Of a DNA stretch of 64,000 bases, positions 7,092 to 15,060 are shown one piece after another (the stretch's first letter is position 1; each line of letters starts with the position of its first letter). The position numbers and the translations under genes were made by a program. The stretch comes from Lactococcus allomyrinae. GTDB lineage: Bacteria; Bacillota; Bacilli; Lactobacillales; Streptococcaceae. The stretch lies in the NCBI RefSeq assembly GCF_003627095.1, contig NZ_CP032627.1, positions 2,046,001-2,110,000 of the forward strand, read 5' to 3'. The notes under the pieces were generated by a model. The model was not told the DNA's origin and did not search any database. It saw only the letters and a list, made by a program, of their open reading frames with translations.

Positions 7092-7451
7092 ATGTTTTAT
7101 GAAATACTCCAGGAACTTGCAAAAAAGAACAAAAAATCTTTAAATCAAATAGAAAGCGACTTAGGTCTTTCTAAAAATACACTGTATAATTACAAAAAAA
7201 GCATACCTACTGGCGACAAATTAAGCGAACTCGCTGAATATTTTGGTGTAACTGTTGACTATTTACTAGGACGTGAAGAATCTAAAAATAATGAAGAACT
7301 AACCGAAGAAGAAAACGACCTCGTTGCTGCTTTTCGCATGGAACGAAAAGATATGACAAAAGAAGAACAAATTCAATTTAATAAAGCACTTAAAAATATG
7401 ATGAAAGTCGCTAAAGACTTATTAAATGATGAATCTAACTGGAAAAAATGA
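7092..7451 (+). CDS. ImmR-like XRE repressor of the element
   Basis: The start at 7092 (MFYEILQEL) is preferred over an ATG at 7044 because GGGAG lies just before it and 7044 overlaps the -35 region. Residues 1-60 form a Cro/C1 helix-turn-helix (KNKKSLNQIESDLGLSKNTL...), ending in VDYLLGREE, the usual border of phage-type repressors. The acidic helical C-terminus is likely for dimerisation. It is followed nine bases later by an ImmA-type protease, the same pairing as ImmR-ImmA in ICEBs1, so it probably represses excision and transfer genes and is destroyed upon induction. Confidence 0.8.
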   Translation: MFYEILQELAKKNKKSLNQIESDLGLSKNTLYNYKKSIPTGDKLSELAEYFGVTVDYLLGREESKNNEELTEEENDLVAAFRMERKDMTKEEQIQFNKALKNMMKVAKDLLNDESNWKK

Positions 7452-7460
7452 TAATTTTTT

Positions 7461-8375
7461 ATGAATAATTTTGAATATCGAGTTGTTAGTTCCACCATTT
7501 ATAGCCAATGTCTTAACAAAGCTAATGAACTTCTTGAAGAAATCGCAAAATATCTAAATAAACCTGTTTCAAAAGTAGCTCCTTTAGATGTCATTGCTTA
7601 TTTTGAAGCAAACTACAATATTCTTTTTACATTTTTTGAAACAGACCCCCACGCTCCAATAAAATACAACGATATTGTAAAAAACTATAAGTTTTCTTTC
7701 CTTGATGATTATATTGTTAGAGAAATGTCTGGTGTTACTATCCCACAAAATGGTAAAAATGTTATTATGATAAATCAAACCAAACCAAAATCACGAATTA
7801 TTTTTACCATTCTACACGAACTTTCTCATTTATACTTTCATGGGATTGAAGCAAACAAAAAGATATTCGCATCTAAATTTTCAGGTGTTTATCCTGCCGA
7901 ATTGATGCCTTTTGAAGATGAAGCCAATATTATCGCTTCAATTTTATTTTGCCCTACTCTTAAATTAGAAACGTTCTTAACTCGAAACTATTCATTTAAC
8001 AACATTTGCATATCAATTAATATAAGTAAAACCGCACTACGTAATAGGTTATTGAATTATTTCTATCACATCATCGGGCTAAGTTACAAAGAAGCATTAG
8101 ATTTAGTTTCAGAGTTTATAAACGGCAATTATAAATCGGCAAGACAAATCAAGAGCTTAATTGACAAAAAGAATTTTAAACCTACTACTAAGTTTTTACC
8201 TGTCAAAACAAGTCGAGGTGTGATCGAAAATCAGCAAGAATGTATTATTTTTTTACAAAAACTATCCATTGAGGAATTACTCTTTGAACAAGATTATGCG
8301 TATCATTATAAAAATTATACTTTATTGCAATTAGTGATGAATGAATATTTAAAGAAACAACAAAGCAATATTTAA
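7461..8375 (+). CDS. ImmA/IrrE-family metalloprotease
   Basis: A 304-residue protein with the zinc-protease motif HELSH near residue 118 (IIFTILHELSHLYFHG) and a following FEDEANIIAS segment that supplies the third metal ligand, both typical of ImmA/IrrE proteases. In ICEBs1 and related phages ImmA cleaves the repressor encoded next to it, relieving repression. The partner here is the XRE repressor at 7092-7451. It is longer than ICEBs1 ImmA because of an extra C-terminal region of about 120 residues after the protease domain. A terminator shared with the converging gene follows. Confidence 0.82.
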   Translation: MNNFEYRVVSSTIYSQCLNKANELLEEIAKYLNKPVSKVAPLDVIAYFEANYNILFTFFETDPHAPIKYNDIVKNYKFSFLDDYIVREMSGVTIPQNGKNVIMINQTKPKSRIIFTILHELSHLYFHGIEANKKIFASKFSGVYPAELMPFEDEANIIASILFCPTLKLETFLTRNYSFNNICISINISKTALRNRLLNYFYHIIGLSYKEALDLVSEFINGNYKSARQIKSLIDKKNFKPTTKFLPVKTSRGVIENQQECIIFLQKLSIEELLFEQDYAYHYKNYTLLQLVMNEYLKKQQSNI

Positions 8376-8394
8376 TGCAATTTTTGAAGAAAAT

Positions 8395-8436
8395 AAAAAG
8401 ACCCATGAAATTTGTATTTTCATAAGTCTTTTATTT
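8395..8436. terminator. Bidirectional terminator between converging genes
   Basis: AAAGAC...ATGAAA pairs with TTTCAT...GTCTTT around a short loop, with A and T runs on both sides. It separates the ImmA-type gene (plus) from the type VII cargo genes (minus). Confidence 0.7.
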
Positions 8437-8437
8437 T

Positions 8438-9715
8438 TTAGTTTAATTTAACCAAGCTTGGATAATCTGATTTCAAACTATCTAAAGCTGCCTGAATAGA
8501 ATCATAAGAACTATACTCATCATATACATCATCTTTCGTTAATGATGCAACATTTATCTTATCGCCATTTAATTCTAGTCCTTTATAGCCATAAATATAA
8601 TAACTTGTTGTTTTCGTATGTTGACCAAAAAAATTTGAATCATCAATAATTTTATAAATGGAAATCACAGAAAAACCCTCTGAATTGGAATCTTGAATAT
8701 TTTCCCCAATGAAATAACTTTCTTGTCGAGTAATAGTATAGGTATCATAATCATCAGACTTTTTATCACTTCTTACCACAGTATCAATTTGGCTAAGTAA
8801 ATCATTCAAGTTTGAAATTTTGGGAGAATCTAAAAGTCCTGAAACTTTAATAGTTGTACCTCCTTTACCTGAAAGAATAAATCCTTTCTTAGCTAATGCC
8901 GCCACATAAGAATTAGAAAGATACATTTTTACAGAATCGCCATTTGTTAAATTTTTTCCACCCTCATCAGCTAAATATGAATCAGTAGTCTGACTTAAAT
9001 TAAAAATTTCATCATTGTAAGTGAGTGAGCCAAAATGATTATATCCTATAACTTTTATGGGATATTTTTTTATAATATCAGAAATCTTATAAACTGTTGA
9101 TTTTTCTAACCCTGAAACTGTCAATGCTTTTTTTGCTGATTTAATCGGATTATCTTTAAGGCTAGTTGTCACACTTAATGTTATCTTATCGCCATTTGAT
9201 AAGTTATTATCTTTACTTAATTTGACTACTGTATCATCTAAATATTTCGTTAACTGAGCCATTTTAGTAATATTAGCAGTTAAAACATCATCATTTCCTT
9301 TTTTTACCGCATCCACATCAGAACTACTATAACCTACTTTTTTAGCTATAATAGCTTCCATCTCATTTTTATAATTCTCTGATAATACAGCAATTCCTAA
9401 TTTATTATAACCAGAATATTTTACATCTATATTAGTAATGATATTTTTAGGACGGCTATTAACAAAAGAAAACACGCCAATAATTAAAACAATTATAAAA
9501 ACAATACTACCTGCTAAAATAATATACTGTTTATTTTTACCACCAAATCTTTGTTTCAAGCTCACAGCATCAAGCTTTGAAATATTTTCAGTTTTATCTT
9601 CTAGCGTTTCTTCAAATTCAAATTCGCCATTTTCTTTAGCCTTCAAAAATTCTTCAACAGATGGCTCTCTACCATTCATTTGTCGAAACGCTTGTTTCCA
9701 CTCCTCTTTTGTCAT
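8438..9715 (-). CDS. Single-pass membrane protein with repeated extracellular modules (TcaA-like)
   Basis: AAGGAG precedes the ATG. The first 65 residues are cytoplasmic and acidic, residues about 67-88 form one membrane helix, and the remaining 335 face outward. The outer part contains repeated beta modules: (S/I)GYNxxG at about residues 98 and 220, each followed by a DNGD-like turn (LSNGDKITLSV, LTNGDSVKMYLS). This resembles TcaA/YvbJ-type envelope proteins but lacks their zinc ribbon. It is the last gene of the type VII cargo unit. A role in secretion or envelope sensing is inference from context. EssB was considered and rejected because the N-terminal part is too short for its pseudokinase domain. 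Confidence 0.6.
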   Translation of the reverse strand: MTKEEWKQAFRQMNGREPSVEEFLKAKENGEFEFEETLEDKTENISKLDAVSLKQRFGGKNKQYIILAGSIVFIIVLIIGVFSFVNSRPKNIITNIDVKYSGYNKLGIAVLSENYKNEMEAIIAKKVGYSSSDVDAVKKGNDDVLTANITKMAQLTKYLDDTVVKLSKDNNLSNGDKITLSVTTSLKDNPIKSAKKALTVSGLEKSTVYKISDIIKKYPIKVIGYNHFGSLTYNDEIFNLSQTTDSYLADEGGKNLTNGDSVKMYLSNSYVAALAKKGFILSGKGGTTIKVSGLLDSPKISNLNDLLSQIDTVVRSDKKSDDYDTYTITRQESYFIGENIQDSNSEGFSVISIYKIIDDSNFFGQHTKTTSYYIYGYKGLELNGDKINVASLTKDDVYDEYSSYDSIQAALDSLKSDYPSLVKLN

Positions 9716-9751
9716 AAATTCTCCTTAAATTTTGAACAATTCTTTTTATAC

Positions 9752-10015
9752 TTAATCGGCTGATGCATCCGTATCTCGAAACATCTTATTGTATCTTTCT
9801 TCATCTTCTTGATTATCTCTTACCACTTTAGCCACAGTAAAAGAAGATGAAATCAAACCAACCGCAGCCATTAAGTAATACCCCTTAACCATCAATGGCT
9901 CTTTTAATGTGTATAAGCCAATCAACAATAAAACTACAAAAAATGCAAATGCTCCCCATGCCATCATTTGATAAGCGGGTGTATTCCGATAAACTTTTTT
10001 CTTAATATTATTCAT
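9752..10015 (-). CDS. YiaA/YiaB-family small membrane protein
   Basis: An 87-residue protein with two membrane helices (about 17-37 and 43-63). The second carries the pattern KGYYLMAAVGLISSSFTVAK followed by VVRDN, the hallmark of the YiaA/YiaB two-helix domain. The function of that family is unknown. The gene lies between the YukD/EsaB-like gene and the TcaA-like gene, same strand, with a GAAAGGAAA ribosome site. Its place in a type VII cluster could mean it helps assembly at the membrane; this is a guess. Confidence 0.7.
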   Translation of the reverse strand: MNNIKKKVYRNTPAYQMMAWGAFAFFVVLLLIGLYTLKEPLMVKGYYLMAAVGLISSSFTVAKVVRDNQEDEERYNKMFRDTDASAD

Positions 10016-10098
10016 TACTTTCTTTTCCTTTCAAACATTAAAAAACCAAAACTTTTGGTATTCAATTATTCTGTTTTTATCTTAATTTAATTATCATC

Positions 10099-10350
10099 TC
10101 AATCCCAAACAATAACAAATACATCCCCATTCCCAACAGGATAATCTGCTAAAAAGTCCGTTCCATCAAAATGAAGATGTTTTCCTTTAACGTCAAGTTT
10201 CCAATTTTGGGGTAAAAAAACTTGATTTGAACGAAACATATTATCAAGTAATTCTATCAGGCGATTTACTGTTACTTGAATAGGAATAACTAAATCTAAT
10301 TGTCGCCCCTCATATTCAAGGCTTATAGTAATATGTGTATCTGTTCGCAT
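10099..10350 (-). CDS. YukD/EsaB-like ubiquitin-fold protein of type VII secretion
   Basis: An 83-residue protein whose layout matches YukD/EsaB. It has an N-terminal beta hairpin (THITISLEYEGRQLDLVIPI), a helix (VNRLIELLDNMF), a central LPQNWKLDVKGK strand, and the conserved end NGDVFVIVWD. EsaB is a cytoplasmic ubiquitin-like subunit needed for type VIIb secretion in staphylococci and bacilli. Here it sits next to an LXG toxin module on a conjugative element, without the rest of the machinery in this window. It may adapt the host apparatus to the cargo; that is inference. Confidence 0.65.
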   Translation of the reverse strand: MRTDTHITISLEYEGRQLDLVIPIQVTVNRLIELLDNMFRSNQVFLPQNWKLDVKGKHLHFDGTDFLADYPVGNGDVFVIVWD

Positions 10351-10383
10351 AGTAACCTATTTCTACCAACCATAAAAGAAAAT

Positions 10384-10665
10384 TCAAAAATCATAATCTT
10401 TCTTCAAATCTTCAAAAAGCTCTTTAACCTGTGGAGACAATCCTTCTTTTTGTTCCATTTCTAACTCTCTAAGTCTAGCAATCAAAATACGCATAGTTGT
10501 ACCAAAATGTTGGTGAGAATTAATCGAATCTCTTGCTAAAAACAAAGCTCTTTTTTCCTCATAACTCTTAGAGTACCTAGACCTTGTAACAACCATGGTA
10601 TCTATTCTTACATAGTAATGTGTTTGTTTTTTAGTTAAATCATTAACCCCATCTTTAAAAATCAT
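10384..10665 (-). CDS. Candidate immunity protein, copy 2
   Basis: A 93-residue helical protein that is a tandem paralogue of the gene just upstream (shared GVNDLTKKQTHYY, ARDxINSHxHFG, RVLI/RILI motifs). The copies also share nearly identical DNA at their 3' ends. Its ATG overlaps the corrected stop of copy 1 by 11 bases. It has no signal peptide, consistent with a cytosolic antitoxin. Lying directly after an LXG toxin gene, it is best read as immunity to that toxin or to a related one. I know no named family for it. Confidence 0.6.
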   Translation of the reverse strand: MIFKDGVNDLTKKQTHYYVRIDTMVVTRSRYSKSYEEKRALFLARDSINSHQHFGTTMRILIARLRELEMEQKEGLSPQVKELFEDLKKDYDF

Positions 10666-10944
10666 AATCTTTCTTCAAATCTTCAAAAAGTTCCTTAACC
10701 TTTGGCGTCAATCCCCTTTTTGTTCTTGTTCCAATTCTTTAAGATTTGAAATCAAAACTCTCATTGTATCACCAAAATGTTTATGTGAATTAATCGCATC
10801 TCTTGCTAAAAACAAAATACGTGTTTCCTCATAACTCTCAGAGTATTTAGGTCTAGACACTGTTGCCAACATAGTAAAAATCCGGAGATAATAATGTGTC
10901 TGTTTTTTCGTTAAATCATTAACTCCATCTTTAAAAAATTTCAT
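10655..10944 (-). CDS. Candidate immunity protein, copy 1, frameshifted
   Basis: As sequenced, the frame ends after 78 residues at 10708 (...EQKGD). The following DNA, in the next frame, encodes the same end as copy 2 (VKELFEDLKKDYDF). Adding one G to the GGGG run at 10713-10716 restores a full-length 96-residue paralogue ending at 10655, overlapping the start of copy 2. The gene begins seven bases after the LXG toxin. A homopolymer error is the likely cause; if real, it would remove the last 18 residues or so of the immunity protein. Confidence 0.6.
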
Positions 10945-10951
10945 TATCTAT

Positions 10952-12313
10952 CTACTGCGCTCCTGTTCCTGCAAATATAGGTCCATGCCCTGAATCATCT
11001 GCCATTGTTGAGGATTTTTGTTTATTCTCAATTTCACGTTTCTTTTTCGCTTCAGATTCTAACCGAGTTAATTCTTCAAGATACTCTTTACCTTTTTTCT
11101 TGATTGTTGTAGTTTTTAAAGTTGAATTAATTTCCCCAAATTGTTTTAAGATTTTAGCTATATTAGTACTCTGAATAACTTCTTGGTCTTTAACTTTAGG
11201 AATTGCTGAATTCCACTGTGTCCATCTATCTGCTGACCCAACATAACCAAGGAGGGTTTTCATAGAGCTTCCTGCTTCAATTGAAACTAATTTGTTTGTT
11301 GTCGTATTTACAACATAACGAATCACATTATCTGAATCTGGCTCTCCATAACTAACAGTAATCAACTCTATATTATCATTATCATGTATTTTAGGATATT
11401 CTTTTATTTTTGAAAAATAGGCATTAACCACTTCTGAGGTTTGTTTAAGTTTATCAAGTTCTTTTTGATTTTTACCTAATTTTTGGAAACTGAGATGAAG
11501 CTTTTCAGCTTCTTCAAGTGAAATTCCCATCTCTAAACTTAATTTTTCAATTGCTTTTAATTCACTTGAACGATTTTTATATTTATTTTTTATTTTACTA
11601 TCCGTATAACTCGTTCCGTTATCAAGAGATTGATTTCTCATTGTACTCAACCAATTTAAATTAGAACCTGCTGGATATTTAGGATTGCCTCCACTATCAA
11701 AAGTCGTTCCATTGAGCATTTTTATCCCCTGCATTGCAGATTGAAAAACAGCTAGACTATCTGAAAAAAGAGAAGCAGTCATACTTGAAAAGCTTTCTAA
11801 TGCGCTCATTTTCTCTTCATACCCCTGTTTCAAGCGCTCTAACCGTTCTAATTGCTCTTGTAGTGCCTGTGCTTCACTGAACGCTCGAACACTTTCAAGA
11901 ACATTCCCTCCCAAAACATTAGACATTTGAACTGAAAAATCTTGGTCAAGTTGGATTTGTTCTTCAACAGTACGCATTGTTTCTTGAATCAATCGATGCT
12001 GTTGTTGCAAAATCTCCATATCTAAATGTCCATAGTGACTAATACTGCTATCTGCCGACTTATAAGCTGAAAGGTCTGATTTTATATCCTCAATCGCCTG
12101 TTTCACTTTTAGTATTGTTGGGTGAATCACTGCTTCAAAAAGATTCTTGCCCGCATGATAAGCCACTCCTGATAATTCCCCACGGTTTAGTGTTGAAATT
12201 AAATGCGTACTCCCTTTACTCATTCCATTTGTTATTTGGTAAGAAATAGTTATATTTGAACTTAGCGCTTCAATCAACTCGTGTGATTCACCACTATCAT
12301 AAATCAATCCCAT
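10952..12313 (-). CDS. LXG-domain toxin exported by type VII secretion
   Basis: A 453-residue protein. The first 200 residues have the LXG architecture: a helical hairpin with coiled coils (about 90-115 and 150-185) beginning MGLIYDSGESHELIEAL, like other LXG toxins of Firmicutes that leave through type VIIb secretion. The C-terminal region (about 290-453) is the presumed toxin domain and matches no activity I recognise; it includes a beta-rich part (DSDNVIRYVVNTTTNKLVSI) and a lysine-rich end. Its ATG overlaps the partner gene by 10 bases, and two paralogous candidate immunity genes follow. The LXG call is by pattern; the toxic activity is unknown. Confidence 0.72.
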   Translation of the reverse strand: MGLIYDSGESHELIEALSSNITISYQITNGMSKGSTHLISTLNRGELSGVAYHAGKNLFEAVIHPTILKVKQAIEDIKSDLSAYKSADSSISHYGHLDMEILQQQHRLIQETMRTVEEQIQLDQDFSVQMSNVLGGNVLESVRAFSEAQALQEQLERLERLKQGYEEKMSALESFSSMTASLFSDSLAVFQSAMQGIKMLNGTTFDSGGNPKYPAGSNLNWLSTMRNQSLDNGTSYTDSKIKNKYKNRSSELKAIEKLSLEMGISLEEAEKLHLSFQKLGKNQKELDKLKQTSEVVNAYFSKIKEYPKIHDNDNIELITVSYGEPDSDNVIRYVVNTTTNKLVSIEAGSSMKTLLGYVGSADRWTQWNSAIPKVKDQEVIQSTNIAKILKQFGEINSTLKTTTIKKKGKEYLEELTRLESEAKKKREIENKQKSSTMADDSGHGPIFAGTGAQ

Positions 12314-12882
12314 GCTAGTTTATTCCTTTCTGCCCCTAATCTATCAATATCATCTTGTAAAGTTTGACGCATTTTTTGAGTGAACTGTTCCTGTGCTTCT
12401 TCCTGACGAAAACTAATATTTTTAATCTGTGAAAAAACATCTTGCAATTCATCATTTTCTCTTTTAGCTTGTGAAGGATTAAATTTTGATGTTTGATATG
12501 ATAATTCTTCATTTTGGCTTAATTGATGATAGCGCTCTTGTTCTAATCTATGATTTCTTTCAACCGTGCGATTTTTCAATTGCATGACATCATCAATTTG
12601 ATTTTCTTTTGCCATAATTTTTTGATTATAAGCGAGACGTTCTAATTCATTTTTATCTTTTGAAATTTTTCGTGTGCCAAAGTCTAGTGCCTCAAATTGT
12701 ACCGTTTGCTTTTTCCGAAAAGTTGAAACATTGGGCTGTTTCTCTTGATTACTATTTTTCTGCCGTTCTGCTCGTTTCTGATTTTCCTTTAGCTGATTTT
12801 CTCGCCATATTTTTAAGTGTTCTTTAGGGTCAAGTCCTGCCCATATTGCAAGTGTTTTTGCCCATTCCTCATTTGCTTCCAT
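12304..12882 (-). CDS. LXG-partner protein, Lap2/DUF3958-like position
   Basis: A 192-residue, highly charged protein with a short ordered N-terminus (WAKTLAIWAGLDP), a disordered Gln/Asn/Lys segment, and a long coiled coil from about residue 75 to the end. Streptococcal LXG toxins are exported with two small helical targeting factors encoded upstream, of the DUF3130 (Lap1) and DUF3958 (Lap2) families. This gene holds the Lap2 position, between a DUF3130-like gene and the toxin, though it is longer than usual. Overlap with the toxin start implies coupled translation. Function is inferred from position and helix content. Confidence 0.5.
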   Translation of the reverse strand: MEANEEWAKTLAIWAGLDPKEHLKIWRENQLKENQKRAERQKNSNQEKQPNVSTFRKKQTVQFEALDFGTRKISKDKNELERLAYNQKIMAKENQIDDVMQLKNRTVERNHRLEQERYHQLSQNEELSYQTSKFNPSQAKRENDELQDVFSQIKNISFRQEEAQEQFTQKMRQTLQDDIDRLGAERNKLAWD

Positions 12883-12891
12883 AAATACTCT

Positions 12892-13166
12892 CTACTTTTT
12901 GAACTGTTGCGCATCTGAAATATCTCGTTCCTCAATTTTATGAGCAAGTTCAGGAAATTTTTTAGCTTGTTTAAGAATAACCGAGGAGAAATCAGAAACA
13001 AGATTGAGCATTTGATTAGACACGCTTTCCCCTGCCTTCATACTAGCAATATTGCTTGACCCTAAACTTATGGTCTTATTTTTATGTGAACTAGTATCTA
13101 TCCCACTAATTCAGAAATAGCTCCTTGTGCTACTATTGAGTTAGAACTTAGTTTCGATGTTCCCAT
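12892..13166 (-). CDS. DUF3130/TIGR04197-like type VII partner, frameshifted
   Basis: An ATG with AAGGAG (start 13166) reads MGTSKLSSNSIVAQGAISEL and then hits TAG. One added base at the GGG run 13102-13104 restores an open frame of 91 residues ending at 12892, with the helical second half SMKAGESVSNQMLNLVSDFS. This is the size and composition of the WXG100-like DUF3130/TIGR04197 proteins that escort LXG toxins. It is the first gene of the cargo unit, behind a good promoter. The frameshift is probably a homopolymer error; if real, toxin export would be affected. Confidence 0.55.
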
Positions 13167-13211
13167 TATGTAAAATTCTCCTTAAATTTTCATGTGATTC
13201 TAATTAAGTTT

Positions 13212-13240
13212 ATTTTACAGTTTTTAGAAGGGATTTGCAA
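13212..13240 (-). promoter_or_regulatory. Promoter of the type VII cargo unit
   Basis: On the minus strand TTGCAA (13235-13240) and TAAAAT (complement of 13212-13217) are spaced by 17 bases, 46 bases before the DUF3130-like start. All genes down to 8438 could be read from here. Confidence 0.65.
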
Positions 13241-13287
13241 CTGCTTACCCCATTTTATTTACAATTAATATTTCAAATTTACAAAAT

Positions 13288-13330
13288 AAAAAGCCACTAG
13301 TTCTTTTTTTGATTAGTGCCTTTTTATTTT
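13288..13330. terminator. Terminator-like hairpin
   Basis: AAAGCCACTAGT and ATTAGTGCCTTT pair with one mismatch around a T-rich loop, with T and A runs at the ends. It closes the region right of the cargo promoter. The 13331-13480 stretch holds no convincing gene; an extended -10 (TGTTATAAT) faces left near 13440. Confidence 0.55.
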
Positions 13331-13482
13331 ATAAATTTACATATTATTCTTTGCTTGGTTAGTTTTTTGGTTAGTTTTCTTGTTTTCTATTCTACATTTG
13401 TTATTTTACTGGCTTCACGAAGTCCTCTGCTTCATAGTATAATTATAACATTTTTTTCATTGAATTTTAGACAAATTCCATC

Positions 13483-13514
13483 TAAAAAAGAAAACCTGAA
13501 CAGTCAGGTTTTCT
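13483..13514 (-). terminator. Terminator after the 33-aa microprotein gene
   Basis: An 11-bp perfect stem (AGAAAACCTGA with TCAGGTTTTCT, loop of four) is followed on the minus strand by TTTTTTAGA. Confidence 0.8.
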
Positions 13515-13545
13515 AACGCTGTTAAAGATGAAATCGTCTAAAACA

Positions 13546-13647
13546 TTATTCAGAGCGATTTAGCTGTTTAAACAAGGAAATAATCTCTAAAATAATTTGA
13601 ATTTGAGATTCTGTGAGACCGCTCAAGTCAACATCTTTAGTATCCAT
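13546..13647 (-). CDS. 33-aa microprotein resembling the neighbouring regulator's C-terminus
   Basis: A strong AAAGGAG precedes the ATG at 13647. The product is 33 residues, mostly one amphipathic helix: LTESQIQIILEIISLFKQLN. The last residues of the XRE regulator encoded just upstream read LTDEQLQIVLRLINEFEQFN, about half identical over 20 positions. The microprotein has no DNA-binding domain. If the helix is a dimerisation segment, it could form mixed dimers and block the regulator. Its own terminator follows. Translation is supported by the ribosome site and the resemblance; the role is inferred. Confidence 0.6.
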   Translation of the reverse strand: MDTKDVDLSGLTESQIQIILEIISLFKQLNRSE

Positions 13648-13690
13648 GATAAAACTCTCCTTTCACCATAGACGATGTAAAACTTGCACT

Positions 13691-13719
13691 AAAAAAACAC
13701 TGCAAAAATCTGCAATGTC
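13691..13719 (-). terminator. Terminator between XRE gene and microprotein gene
   Basis: On the minus strand ACATTGCA and TGCAGTGT pair around GATTTT and are followed by seven T, right at the XRE gene's end. Leakage would be needed for the microprotein unless it has its own promoter. Confidence 0.7.
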
Positions 13720-14022
13720 TTATTTTTCTTTCAAAGCATTAAACTGCTCAAATTCATTAATCAAACGCAGCACAATTTGAAGCTGCTCATCCGTCAAAGA
13801 CGATGTATTAAACTCCTTGTCGTCAGACAAGCCCAGTAAATAGTCAGCCGAAACATCAAAAATCTGACAAAGTTGGATAAGAATTTCGATTGACAGATAC
13901 TGCTTATTTTTTTCATACGAGGAAACAGACGCACCAACCACGCCAAGCCTTGACGCAAGCTCATTTTGAGTGAACTTTTTCTCAATTCGCAGCGCGTGCA
14001 GTTTATCCCCAAAATATTCCAT
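13720..14022 (-). CDS. XRE-family regulator, 100 aa
   Basis: The start is the ATG at 14022 or a GTG six bases upstream at 14028; GAGGTG is at a better distance from the GTG. Residues 5-60 form a Cro/C1 helix-turn-helix (FTQNELASRLGVVGASVSSY...), ending in VSADYLLGLSD. The C-terminal helix LTDEQLQIVLRLINEFEQFN is repeated in the separate microprotein downstream. It diverges from a lipoprotein gene with overlapping promoter regions, so it probably controls that gene and itself. Confidence 0.78.
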   Translation of the reverse strand: MEYFGDKLHALRIEKKFTQNELASRLGVVGASVSSYEKNKQYLSIEILIQLCQIFDVSADYLLGLSDDKEFNTSSLTDEQLQIVLRLINEFEQFNALKEK

Positions 14023-14088
14023 TCCCACTTGATTCACCTCGCTTTCAAATTCTAACAAAGAAAAATCAATTAAGAGTTTCTGTATAAT

Positions 14089-14117
14089 TTGAGCTTTAGC
14101 GAAATTTATTCTATAAT
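14089..14117 (+). promoter_or_regulatory. Promoter of the 14157 lipoprotein gene
   Basis: TTGAGC (14089-14094) and TATAAT (14112-14117) with a 17-base spacer, 40 bases before the start codon. It lies in the short region shared with the divergent XRE gene. Confidence 0.7.
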
Positions 14118-14156
14118 AAAAGCATATGAACGCTTTAATTTTAGGAGAAATTAAAC

Positions 14157-14921
14157 ATGAAAAATTTATCACTTTTGGGGGTTGGATTGCTCTCTTTGAC
14201 CCTACTTGCAGCTTGCAGTTCAACTAACTCTGCCACAAAGGATTCTGGGAGCAAAGAAATAAAAGTTTCTTCATCTTCCTCAAAAGCCAAGCCCAAAACT
14301 AATTCCGTTATTACGGCTACAAACGAACTTGCTGCAAACTCAAAATCAACAGGTGAAATCTATGTAACGGGAACAATGACTGTCGGTGATAGTGGAACCA
14401 TTAAACCAGGAATTTATGATTTACACATTACTGGTGGAGATGGCAATATACAAGGTGAGAGAAAATCTGTCAACGGTCTTTACCTAAACTGGATTGGAGG
14501 AGCTCCTGGTAACGAGAATAACGCCTCCTCAATTTTCCGTATTATTTTAATGGACGGAGATACTGTTGAGTTCCGCGATATTGCCAAGGTCAATTTTGTT
14601 GCAGTTCCCGAAAAAGTTACTCCAACAACACAACTTGGTCAAGGAGAATATGTTGTAGGACGCGATATTCCTGCTGGAAATTACAAACTTAGCACTAATG
14701 TTCAGTTAGACCCTTCACTGAGTAACTCAGGTTGGGATATCTCTATTTATGACGATTCGAAAGGAAGTGAAAGCGACCAACAATATAATCCTAGTAGCCC
14801 CGATGTCGCTGTTAGTCTCAAAGAGGGACAAATTATTTCTACAAGTTTTGATGGTGTTAACCCTACAACTCAAGGAAGCTATGGAGATACAGCCAAACTA
14901 ATATTCACAGCAATGAAATAA
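14157..14921 (+). CDS. Lipoprotein with two beta modules, 254 aa
   Basis: The signal peptide MKNLSLLGVGLLSLTLLAAC ends in a lipobox (LAAC), so the protein is anchored on the outer face of the membrane. After a Ser/Lys-rich linker come two similar domains, each opening with a VGxxxxIxPGxYxL motif (TVGDSGTIKPGIYDLHI and VVGRDIPAGNYKL). AGGAG lies before the ATG. It diverges from the XRE regulator and is followed by three small genes. The family is common in lactic acid bacteria, but its role is not known to me. Confidence 0.75.
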   Translation: MKNLSLLGVGLLSLTLLAACSSTNSATKDSGSKEIKVSSSSSKAKPKTNSVITATNELAANSKSTGEIYVTGTMTVGDSGTIKPGIYDLHITGGDGNIQGERKSVNGLYLNWIGGAPGNENNASSIFRIILMDGDTVEFRDIAKVNFVAVPEKVTPTTQLGQGEYVVGRDIPAGNYKLSTNVQLDPSLSNSGWDISIYDDSKGSESDQQYNPSSPDVAVSLKEGQIISTSFDGVNPTTQGSYGDTAKLIFTAMK

Positions 14922-14940
14922 GGAATGGAGGTAAAGTTCC

Positions 14941-15036
14941 GTGAAAATTGTTTTCAAAGCAATTTTAATTATTCCAAAACTTCTATTAGGAGCTGTTCGT
15001 TGGTTTTTTGGAATGTTTTTCTATTTGATGAAGTAA
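14941..15036 (+). CDS. Small hydrophobic peptide, 31 aa, GTG start
   Basis: GGAGG lies seven bases before a GTG that opens 31 codons: a basic N-terminus, then one membrane helix (ILIIPKLLLGAVRWFFGMFF). It starts 19 bases after the lipoprotein gene. Such peptides can be membrane-protein accessories or toxins of type I systems, but no antisense RNA is evident. Confidence 0.5.
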   Translation: MKIVFKAILIIPKLLLGAVRWFFGMFFYLMK

Positions 15037-15060
15037 AATTTTTAGATTGGAGAAAATAAA

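Noticed and set aside
13316-13516. Hydrophobic 66-codon plus-strand frame
   Set aside because: No ribosome site, runs through two hairpin terminators, and its composition follows from the T-rich DNA.
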